Source of the DNA: Desulfuromonadales bacterium
GTDB taxonomy: Bacteria; Desulfobacterota; Desulfuromonadia; Geobacterales; Pseudopelobacteraceae
Length of the DNA stretch: 64,000 nucleotides
Assembly: GCA_016650295.1 (NCBI GenBank)
Contig: JAENWA010000114.1
Coordinates: 62,001 to 126,000 of the forward strand
Direction of reading: 5' to 3'
Both the position numbers and the translations under genes were made by a program. Below the pieces are notes generated by a model. It had not been told where the DNA came from, made no database searches, and saw nothing but the letters and a program-made list of their open reading frames with translations. Of this stretch, positions 56,265 to 64,000 are shown in pieces. How positions within the stretch are numbered: position 1 is the first letter of the stretch; the number at the start of each line of letters is the position of its first letter.

Positions 56265-59200
56265 AGAACCTGAATCTGGCAACCATCGAAACCTCCGGGC
56301 AACATCTGATCGAGGCCAGCGCCGGCACCGGCAAGACCTGGACCATTGCCGCCCTGTACATCCTGCTGTTGCTGGAAAACCGGCTGCGTCCGGAAGAGAT
56401 CCTGGTGGTGACCTATACCAAGGCGGCCACCGCCGAACTGCGCGACCGGATCAGGCAGCGCATCAGCCAGACCCTGGAGCTGTACAGCAGCGGGCGGACA
56501 GCCGGGGATGATCTGGAACAGATTCTGCTCACAGCACGGATAACGGACAGTGCAACGGCCGTCAAACTGCTCACTCGTGCGCTCTATTCCTTCGACGATG
56601 CCGCCATCTTCACCATCCACGGCTTCTGCCAGCGTGCGCTGAGTGACAACGCCTTTGAAAGCGGTTCCCTGTTCGACACCGGGATGGTCAGCGATCAGAG
56701 CGGCATTGTGCGCGAGGCCTGTGACGACTATTGGCGGTCACGGATCCTCGGCCAGCCGGATGAATTCCTGGAGCAGCTGATTGCCGCGCGCTGCACTCCG
56801 GACAGCCTGGCAAAGCCGTTTCGGGGACAGTACCAGAATCCGGATCTGACGATCATCCCGGCGACCGGTGACCCTGATCTGGCTCCGCTGACCGCCCGGC
56901 GCGACACGCTCTTTCCGCAACTGAAAACGCTCTGGCTCGCTGAGCGGGAAACCATTCTCAACCTGCTGGCGGCAGCCAACCTGAGCCAGACCAGCTACAA
57001 GCCGGCCCAGATCCATAAGGCGGCCGGAGCCCTGGACAACTGGTTCAGTGCGGGGGATGGAAAGCAAGGATGTCCGGGTTTGAAACTGTTCACCCGTGAT
57101 GCACTGCTGAAAGGACAGAAGAAAGGTTCCACCCTCCTCTCGCACCCCTTATTCGACCTGTGCCAGGAGATGCACGACACAATGTTACTGATTGATGAGG
57201 CCTTCCGGGCAAAGCTGATCCATCACCAGACCGCCCTGCACAGCTGGCTGAAGACCGAACTTACCCGCCGCAAGCGGAGTCAGAACCTGCGCTGTTTCGA
57301 TGACCTGCTGCTGGATCTGCATCAGGCGCTGGCCGGCAGCGGCGGCGATCAGCTGGCCCAAAGCCTGGGCGGACACTACCGGGCGGCCCTGATCGACGAG
57401 TTTCAGGATACCGACCAGCTGCAATGGCAGATCTTTGCCCGTCTGGCTGGGCTTGATACGGGAGAGGCATCATATCCCTTGTTCCTGATCGGCGACCCCA
57501 AACAGGCCATCTACAGCTTTCGCGGGGCCGACATCTTTGCCTACATCGCTGCATCACGTGCAATCGACAATGCACGGAAATGCACCCTGGACACCAACCG
57601 CCGCTCGACGGAGCCCCTGGTGGCGGCTGTCAACCGACTGTTCCAGTCAGCGGACGATCCCTTTCTCTGCCGCGATATCGCCTTTAAACCGGTCAAATCC
57701 GGCCGGGAGCCGGAGCAGAACCTGTTGCGAAACGGCCAACCGCTCGAGCAGCCCTTGCAGCTCTGGGTCCATCCCCGAGACGACCAGTCCACCCTCGTCA
57801 GAAAAGGGGAGGCCTGCCGGACGGTTGTCCGCTGTGTGGCGGAAGAGATCGCCCGCCTGCTGGACGGGACGGTCGAGATTATCGACCGCAAGGGGCGCCG
57901 CAGCCTCAAACCGGGCGACATCGCCGTACTGGTCAAGGCCCATTACCAGGCCGACCTGGTTCAGGGAGCCCTCGTGGAGCTTGGGATACCATCGGTGCAG
58001 CACGGCAGCGCCACCATCTTCGAATCAGCCGAGGCGCTGGATCTGCTGCGAATCCTGCGGGCGGTGCATGAACCATCACGGGAACGCCTGCTGCGCGAGG
58101 CGCTCCTGACCGCCAGCATGGGATTGTCCGCCAACGACGTGGCCGGATATCTCGGAGAGGCGGCCAACGATACTGCCTGGGAAGAGTGGCTGCGGCGTTT
58201 CCGGGATCTGAACGGAGCCGCCCGAACGGGGGGAGTCATTTCACTGGCAGAGCGGCTGCTGGGGGAATGCGGCGTACGGAGGCGGGCTCTTTCACGGGCC
58301 GGAGGGGAACGGACCCTGACCAATATCCTACATTGCGTCGAACTGCTCCACCAGGCGGAACAGGAGCGAGCCTGCGGGCTGGAGGGGCTGATCATCTGGC
58401 TGGAGCGGCACATCGTCGGGAACGTGGAAGATGAAACAGCCCTGCTGCGACTGGAAACCGACGCTGATGCGGTTCAGCTCTCCACCATCCACGCCAGCAA
58501 AGGTCTGGAGTATCCGGTGGTCTTTCTCCCCTTTGCCTGGGACAGCCCGTCGGCCAGAACCGATCAGGTCATCTTCCATGACGATGACAACAGACTGACC
58601 CTCGACCTCGGGTCCGACAGTCTGGAGGCCAACAAGGCTATCGCCCGGTCGGAACGCGCCGCCGAGGCGGCCCGGCTGCTGTACGTGTCCGTCACCCGGG
58701 CAGAATTTCTCTGCTACCTGGCCTGGGGATGCATCAGCGACGCCCACAACTCGCCGCTCTTCCCGCTGTTGCACGGCCGGACAATCGAGGATCCGAAGCA
58801 GTTCAAAAGCTGTTCCGACGCTAGTATTCTGGAAGACATCCGCCTGCTCGGCACCCCGGACAGCGGACTGGCGGCGGACTTCATGCCGGTAGACGCCCCG
58901 GCGCCCCCCTATCGTCCCCAGCAAGAGAACCAGGGCGCCTTCACCTGTCGCAGCCTGAAACAGCCCATTGCAAGCGACTGGCGGGTTTCCAGCTTCAGCA
59001 GCCTGGCCGCCGGTAGTGAACGAAGCCTCCAGCCGCGTGATTACGATGCCCTGACCTTCACTGCAGCGGAGAGCGCGCCGGACGAAACTGCTGTCCGCCC
59101 GGCCGGAAATTCGATCTTTGATTTCCCGCGCGGTTCCTCGGCCGGCACCTGCCTGCACGAGATTCTGGAGCGGCTGGATTTCGCAGCCCTCACTGATGCG

Positions 59201-59845
59201 CAGATCGAGCAGGTCAGCGGCTCACGGCTGCGGGCCAACGGCTACGGAGATGAGTGGCTTGCGGCGGTCGGCAGCATGGTCGCTTCGGTGACGCAGGCGT
59301 GGCTGATCGGTGAAGATCAGCAGTTCAACCTGTCACAGCTGAAAAAGGGGGCCTGGCAGACGGAGCTGGAGTTTTTCCTGCCGGTCGCGCTCCTGTCTCC
59401 GGAATACCTGCGCCAGGCCTTTGACGGCCTACTGAAGCCGTCTCTTCACGGAAACTATCAGGAACTGCTGGATGCGCTTACCTTCCAGCAGAGCCGCGGC
59501 ATGCTGCATGGCTTCATTGATCTGGTGTTCGAACATACCGGTCGCTATTACATCCTCGACTGGAAATCCAATCACCTGGGCTTCAGCGAAACGGACTACT
59601 CCCGCGACAACATGACCCGCTCCATGGCCGATCATTCCTACATCCTGCAATACCACCTCTACTCCCTGGCGCTCCACCGCCACCTGACCCGGCGCCTGCC
59701 GGGCTACAGCTACGAAACACACTTCGGCGGCGCCATCTACGTCTACCTGCGCGGCGTCAACGCAGAAAATCCGGTTCAGGGCATCTATCGGGACAAACCT
59801 CCAACGGAGTTCATCGACCGGGCAAACAGGCTTCTGCTGGCCTAA
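56261..59845 (+). CDS. recB: Exodeoxyribonuclease V beta subunit (RecB)
   Basis: Walker A LIEASAGTGKTWTIAALYILLLLE; ALIDEFQDTDQLQWQIF; FLIGDPKQAIYSFRGADIFAYI; C-terminal nuclease YILDWKSNHLG. Confidence 0.97.
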   Translation: MKNLNLATIETSGQHLIEASAGTGKTWTIAALYILLLLENRLRPEEILVVTYTKAATAELRDRIRQRISQTLELYSSGRTAGDDLEQILLTARITDSATAVKLLTRALYSFDDAAIFTIHGFCQRALSDNAFESGSLFDTGMVSDQSGIVREACDDYWRSRILGQPDEFLEQLIAARCTPDSLAKPFRGQYQNPDLTIIPATGDPDLAPLTARRDTLFPQLKTLWLAERETILNLLAAANLSQTSYKPAQIHKAAGALDNWFSAGDGKQGCPGLKLFTRDALLKGQKKGSTLLSHPLFDLCQEMHDTMLLIDEAFRAKLIHHQTALHSWLKTELTRRKRSQNLRCFDDLLLDLHQALAGSGGDQLAQSLGGHYRAALIDEFQDTDQLQWQIFARLAGLDTGEASYPLFLIGDPKQAIYSFRGADIFAYIAASRAIDNARKCTLDTNRRSTEPLVAAVNRLFQSADDPFLCRDIAFKPVKSGREPEQNLLRNGQPLEQPLQLWVHPRDDQSTLVRKGEACRTVVRCVAEEIARLLDGTVEIIDRKGRRSLKPGDIAVLVKAHYQADLVQGALVELGIPSVQHGSATIFESAEALDLLRILRAVHEPSRERLLREALLTASMGLSANDVAGYLGEAANDTAWEEWLRRFRDLNGAARTGGVISLAERLLGECGVRRRALSRAGGERTLTNILHCVELLHQAEQERACGLEGLIIWLERHIVGNVEDETALLRLETDADAVQLSTIHASKGLEYPVVFLPFAWDSPSARTDQVIFHDDDNRLTLDLGSDSLEANKAIARSERAAEAARLLYVSVTRAEFLCYLAWGCISDAHNSPLFPLLHGRTIEDPKQFKSCSDASILEDIRLLGTPDSGLAADFMPVDAPAPPYRPQQENQGAFTCRSLKQPIASDWRVSSFSSLAAGSERSLQPRDYDALTFTAAESAPDETAVRPAGNSIFDFPRGSSAGTCLHEILERLDFAALTDAQIEQVSGSRLRANGYGDEWLAAVGSMVASVTQAWLIGEDQQFNLSQLKKGAWQTELEFFLPVALLSPEYLRQAFDGLLKPSLHGNYQELLDALTFQQSRGMLHGFIDLVFEHTGRYYILDWKSNHLGFSETDYSRDNMTRSMADHSYILQYHLYSLALHRHLTRRLPGYSYETHFGGAIYVYLRGVNAENPVQGIYRDKPPTEFIDRANRLLLA

Positions 59846-59952
59846 GATTCAGGTTTCCGGTTGTTATACACTATGCACCTGACGGAAAATGAATTGGAAA
59901 GAACTGATTTGAGGAGTAAACTCAAATTGAAAGAGGTGGACGAGGAGGGATT

Positions 59953-60396
59953 GTGCGGATACAAGTTTTAATAATGTGCGCCCTGCTGGCAAGCGCCGCT
60001 ATCTCAGCGGCACAGGATGACCGCCCCATAGGTCTTGTAAAGACGGCCTCTGGTGAAGTCTTCATACTGCGGGACGGTCGACGTATGGCGGCACTCCCCG
60101 GCCATCAGCTGGTCTTGGGAGATGAACTTTCAACCGGAGCCACCGGTGCGCTGGGGGTCATCCTGCGGGATGATACCGTCCTGTCACTAGGCCCGTCGAC
60201 TGAAACCCGAATCGAACAGTTTGCCTTCGAACCTGTGGATCAGAAGCTTGGCATGGTGCTGCGGGTGACGCGGGGTCTGATAGAGTATCTTTCAGGAAAG
60301 ATATCCAAGCTGGCACCCGGCTCGGTCCGGATAGAAACTCCGGTTGCGACACTGGGGGTCAGGGGCACACGTTTTGTCGCCAGGATTGTTCCATGA
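59953..60396 (+). CDS. FecR domain periplasmic/secreted protein
   Basis: N-terminal signal-like segment; ALGVILRDDTVLSLGPSTETRIEQFAF; VRIETPVATLGVRGTRFVARI (FecR core). Confidence 0.85.
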   Translation: MRIQVLIMCALLASAAISAAQDDRPIGLVKTASGEVFILRDGRRMAALPGHQLVLGDELSTGATGALGVILRDDTVLSLGPSTETRIEQFAFEPVDQKLGMVLRVTRGLIEYLSGKISKLAPGSVRIETPVATLGVRGTRFVARIVP

Positions 60397-61010
60397 AGGG
60401 TGCCCACTTTCGCCGTCTGGTGCTGTCTTTGTGCTTCTTCGTCAGCGTTCTCCTCTCGGGATGCACTGCTCAAAAGAGCATAATCATACTGCTCCCCGAG
60501 GATGGCAAGGTTTCGGGTGAGGTTACGATAGTTAATGACCAGGGTTCGCAGGTTTTGAACAAGTCGTGGCAGTCAGTGGAGATTTCGGGAACTCAGGGTC
60601 GGCCGGCGAGTCCGATCGTCCTGGACGAGACGACTGTGCAGGATATTTTCGGCGGGGTCATGGCCGCCATGCCTTTGCCGCCGGTCAACTACCTGCTCTA
60701 CTTCAAACATGATTCCGCAGAACTCCTGCCGGATTCTAAGCTCCTCCTGCCCGTGATCGCCAAGGCCATCAAGGAGCGGCATCCGGCGCAACTGTCAGTC
60801 GTCGGGCACACCGATACCATGGGTACGGCCGAATACAACTATCAGCTCGGGCTCCTGCGGGCGCGCACGGTATCTGCGCTGCTTGCTTTGCACGGAGCAG
60901 CACCGGCAGGTACCGAAACCTCCTCCCGTGGCAGCAGCGACCACCTCGTGAAAACCCCGGACCAGACCCTCGAACCGCGCAACCGGCGCGCCGAGGTCTC
61001 TATCCGATGA
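60393..61010 (+). CDS. OmpA-family lipoprotein
   Basis: Lipobox-like LLSGCTAQ; OmpA_C YFKHDSAELLPDSKLLLPVIAKAIKERHPAQLSVVGHTDTMGTAEYNYQLGLLRARTV. Confidence 0.88.
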   Translation: MKGAHFRRLVLSLCFFVSVLLSGCTAQKSIIILLPEDGKVSGEVTIVNDQGSQVLNKSWQSVEISGTQGRPASPIVLDETTVQDIFGGVMAAMPLPPVNYLLYFKHDSAELLPDSKLLLPVIAKAIKERHPAQLSVVGHTDTMGTAEYNYQLGLLRARTVSALLALHGAAPAGTETSSRGSSDHLVKTPDQTLEPRNRRAEVSIR

Positions 61011-61070
61011 TTTCCTGCTCAGGCCGATTGACATGTTGAACCCGGACAACGCGCACACAAGGATGCCGAT

Positions 61071-63062
61071 GTGTCCCCGCTGACCCCCAAAAGTCGCCTG
61101 CCTCTCGTTCGAAGCGGCAATTTGCTGATCCTGACCTCCGGATTAATTCTTACGCTTGCCCTGTGCACCACATTCCTTGTTAGTCCCGCCTTTCTTGCGC
61201 ATCTGGACGGACGGTTTTTCGATAGTCTGTTAACCGACGAACTGCCGCCACGGGAGTACGCGAGCCCGGTCGTAGTGGCTCTGGATGATGAATCGCTGGC
61301 TCGCTTCGGCCGGTGGCCCTGGCCTCGGGCTCTGGTAGCGGAACTGCTGACCCGGATCGCGGCACAGCATCCGGCCAGCGTCGGTATCGATGCCATCTTT
61401 GCGGAACCCGAACTCTCCTCCCCGGTCAATTCACCCTCTGCTGCCGACAGCCTCTCGGATGGGGACACGGCCCTGGCAAAAGCACTGGCCAGCGGCCCCT
61501 TCACGCTCGGCTTCGAACTGACCTTCGCGCCGACGACAGATCGTTCCCAAGTTGAGCGGCTGCTTCATCCGCTTAATATCGTATCGCTTGCCGAGACAGG
61601 GACAGCGGATCCCCGCAGGCGGTTCTGGCAGGCAACCGGGGCCGTGGCCAGTCGTCCGGAGTTCTCCCGTTCCGTTTCTGCCTCGGGTTTTGTCAATGCA
61701 GCCATGGAACAGGACGGTGTACTCCGTCGGATGCCTCTTCTGATACAGCAGGGTGAGAAGGTCTATCCGAGTCTCGCCCTTGCAACCGTCCTGAGAAGCC
61801 AAGCTGTACCGGCCGCACTCCTTGCATCAACCTGGAACGGAGACTGCTCCCTGCAGGTCGGTGAGCGGCGCATCCCACTGGATGACCGGGGCCGCCTCCT
61901 GCTTCGCTACCGGGGATGGCACGGGACGGTCAAAACCCTGTCGGCTTCGGCGCTCCTGGAGGGACGCGTAGCGCAGGGTACACTGCGGGGGCGGGTGGTC
62001 TTTGTCGGCGCTACGGCCACCGGTATGGGGGAGGCCGTGGTGACACCCGTAAACGCCCTGCTGTCGGGGGTTCAAGTCCATGCAATCGCTGCAGAGAATA
62101 TCCTGAACAATGATTTTGCCAGGATCTGCCCGAGGGTTTATCAGCTGCTTGCCACACTTGCGCTGGGCGCTCTCGCCGCGTTCGTCTGCGTTGCCATGCC
62201 GGTCATGCGCGGTGCACTAGTGCTCGGCGTTGCCGCCATCGCTGCCTGGCAAGGATCTGTCTGGCTGTACCAGACCAGCGGACTTTTCCTTTCGCCTGTG
62301 GTACCCGTACTTGCGTTACTGACAAACTTCTCCCTGCTTTCACTGATCCGCTCGTTCTTTGTGGAAAAGAGGCACCAGCGCCAGACGCGCGACCTGGCAA
62401 CGACTCGTGAGTTCATCATGACGTCACTGGCTGCCCTTACCGAAATCCGGGACACCGAGACCGGCGCTCACATCATGCGCACCCAGCGCTACCTGCTTGT
62501 TCTCTGTCAGGAGCTTTCACACTATCCACGGTTTCAGCCTCTGCTGGATCAGGACACCATCGAACTGATTTCGAAACTCGCCCCTCTGCACGACATCGGT
62601 AAGGTAGGCCTCCCCGACAACCTGCTCCACAAGTCCACGGCATTCACGGCCGAGGAATATCAGGAGGTCAAGAAGCACGCCGCATTCGGCAGGGACGCGA
62701 TTGCCAAGGCCGAGTTACGCGCCGGCGTACACGATGACGTACTGCTTCAATATGCCAAGGACATGGCCTATTCCCACCACGAGCGCTGGGACGGTTCGGG
62801 CTACCCGGAAGGTCTGCGAGGTGAGCAGATACCGTGGCCCGGCAGGGTCATGGCTATTGCGGACGCCTACGATGCCATCATATCGAAGAGGGTCTACAAG
62901 GAACCTGTTCCCCATGAATCGGCCGTTCGCATCATCATCGAAGGGAGGGGAATCCTGTTTGATCCCGACATCGTGGATGCCTTCGTAAAGGTAGCGGATC
63001 AGTGGTGGAGGATAGCCTGCGATCTGGCCGATGCGGACGAGCCAACGAAGATAGCGCGTTGA
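61071..63062 (+). CDS. CHASE2 sensor + HD-GYP phosphodiesterase-like protein
   Basis: CHASE2: RFFDSLLTDELPPREYASPVVVALDDESLARFGRWPWPR. HD-GYP: LAPLHDIGKVGLPDNLLHK, HHERWDGSGYPEGLRGEQIPWPGRVMAIADAYDAI. Confidence 0.92.
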   Translation: MSPLTPKSRLPLVRSGNLLILTSGLILTLALCTTFLVSPAFLAHLDGRFFDSLLTDELPPREYASPVVVALDDESLARFGRWPWPRALVAELLTRIAAQHPASVGIDAIFAEPELSSPVNSPSAADSLSDGDTALAKALASGPFTLGFELTFAPTTDRSQVERLLHPLNIVSLAETGTADPRRRFWQATGAVASRPEFSRSVSASGFVNAAMEQDGVLRRMPLLIQQGEKVYPSLALATVLRSQAVPAALLASTWNGDCSLQVGERRIPLDDRGRLLLRYRGWHGTVKTLSASALLEGRVAQGTLRGRVVFVGATATGMGEAVVTPVNALLSGVQVHAIAAENILNNDFARICPRVYQLLATLALGALAAFVCVAMPVMRGALVLGVAAIAAWQGSVWLYQTSGLFLSPVVPVLALLTNFSLLSLIRSFFVEKRHQRQTRDLATTREFIMTSLAALTEIRDTETGAHIMRTQRYLLVLCQELSHYPRFQPLLDQDTIELISKLAPLHDIGKVGLPDNLLHKSTAFTAEEYQEVKKHAAFGRDAIAKAELRAGVHDDVLLQYAKDMAYSHHERWDGSGYPEGLRGEQIPWPGRVMAIADAYDAIISKRVYKEPVPHESAVRIIIEGRGILFDPDIVDAFVKVADQWWRIACDLADADEPTKIAR

Positions 63063-63170
63063 TTTGGAATTGAAATAAGAGAAGTGAAATTCTGCTGTTC
63101 TTTATACCCCATCGAACTGATTACAGTAATAATCAGATACACTCGCCTGATTAAAGATACCTGAGGGGGA

Positions 63171-63371
63171 TCAGACCAACGAGCGGTTCAGGGCGTCAAG
63201 CAGTTCGGGAACGGACACTTTGTGGACTCCGGCGCCATGTTCAAGGGTCTCCAGATCGGCGATCTGGCATTCGTAGCAGTCGAGATTGAATTGCTGGAAT
63301 ACGGGGAGGGTTTCGGGATGCTGCCTGATGATATCGGCGATTATCATGTCTTGCGTGATCATGGTGTGCAC
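63171..63371 (-). CDS. DUF1858-like small protein
   Basis: MITQDMIIADIIRQHPETLPVFQQFNLDCYECQIADLETLEHGAGVHKVSVPELLDALN. Confidence 0.8.
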   Translation of the reverse strand: MHTMITQDMIIADIIRQHPETLPVFQQFNLDCYECQIADLETLEHGAGVHKVSVPELLDALNRSLV

Positions 63372-63408
63372 CTCGTGATGTCAGTGAATACAACATTAAA
63401 GAAATTGT

Positions 63409-63894
63409 TCAGTGCAATCCGTATTTGGCTCGCAGGGCTGCTTTGACTTCGGGAGGGACGAATCCGTCAATGTTGCCGTTCAGTGAACAGACCTCCTTGA
63501 CGATGGATGACGACAGGTAGCCGTACTGGAGCGAGGTCATCATAAAGAGCGTCTCCACATTCTTGCTGATACAGCTGTTCATCTGGGCGATCTGGAACTC
63601 GTATTCAAAATCCGAAATGGCCCGCAAGCCCCTGATGACCACATGGGCCTTCCGGGAGGCGATATAATCTATCAGAAGACCGGTAAAGGTGTCAACCGTG
63701 ACCCTCTCCTGCCCTCCGACGACCTGCGTGATCATGTCAACCCGCTCATCAAAGCTGAACAGTGAATTCTTCTGGGAATTGCAGGCCACCGCCACGATGA
63801 CTTCGTCAAAGACCTTCAGGCCTCGGTTGATAATATCCAGATGACCGTAAGTAATCGGGTCGAATGATCCGGGATAGACTGCGATCTTCTTCAT
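63409..63894 (-). CDS. coaD: Pantetheine-phosphate adenylyltransferase
   Basis: KIAVYPGSFDPITYGHLDIINRGLKVFDEVIVAVACN; SSSIVKEVCSLNGNIDGFVPPEV. Confidence 0.97.
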   Translation of the reverse strand: MKKIAVYPGSFDPITYGHLDIINRGLKVFDEVIVAVACNSQKNSLFSFDERVDMITQVVGGQERVTVDTFTGLLIDYIASRKAHVVIRGLRAISDFEYEFQIAQMNSCISKNVETLFMMTSLQYGYLSSSIVKEVCSLNGNIDGFVPPEVKAALRAKYGLH

Positions 63895-64000
63895 GTAGAC
63901 TCCCTGACAAAGAATTCAAGTGCCGTATCACCATAGATGCGGCTGTCAATCTTTACAAGCTTACCAAACTGTTCAGCCAGCAGACTCCGGGATGAACATT
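63891..64000 (-). CDS. rsmD: Partial (5' end outside window) 16S rRNA (guanine966-N2)-methyltransferase-like C-terminus
   Basis: Minus-strand reading ...SSRSLLAEQFGKLVKIDSRIYGDTALEFFVREST*; the terminal GDTALEFF and linkage to coaD are typical of RsmD. Not in the ORF track. Confidence 0.65.
   Translation of the reverse strand, partial: CSSRSLLAEQFGKLVKIDSRIYGDTALEFFVREST

Overview
64-kb chromosomal window from a delta-proteobacterium-like genome. Gene content suggests Geobacterales/Desulfuromonadales (inference only). Four blocks are visible. (1) ~1-29.3 kb, + strand: a glycosylation / surface-polysaccharide island. It holds a GT41 (SPINDLY/OGT-like) protein with two catalytic modules that is cut by the window edge, a TMTC-like membrane protein, methyltransferases, an ABC transporter, UbiA-family and GT2 proteins, a pseudaminic-acid (pse) pathway with two gene fusions, a radical SAM protein, a Wzx-like flippase, two GT-B-like proteins, GT2, an amine-oxidase-like protein and GT9. 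(2) ~29.3-39.5 kb: housekeeping genes (metG, PSP1/ricT-like, holB, tmk, rnc, radical SAM, M42 peptidase, aminotransferase, yicC), with a 163-bp palindromic MITE-like element. (3) ~39.5-52.8 kb, - strand: a defence-type locus, hicA-hicB-hsdM-hsdS-[metallophosphoesterase + large STAND-like protein]-[AlbA_2/Schlafen-like ATPase]-[decayed hsdR/rhuM mosaics]-[RhuM-Fic]-hsdR. It also carries small palindromic REP-like elements, some in frame inside hsdM. (4) ~53-64 kb: recC-recB with no adjacent recD, FecR-OmpA-CHASE2/HD-GYP, a DUF1858-like ORF, coaD and a partial rsmD. The best candidates for something under-described are the 1036-aa metallophosphoesterase/degenerate-STAND protein inside the type I RM operon and the graveyard of chimeric hsdR/rhuM fragments beside it. 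All calls come from reading the sequence; no searches were run.
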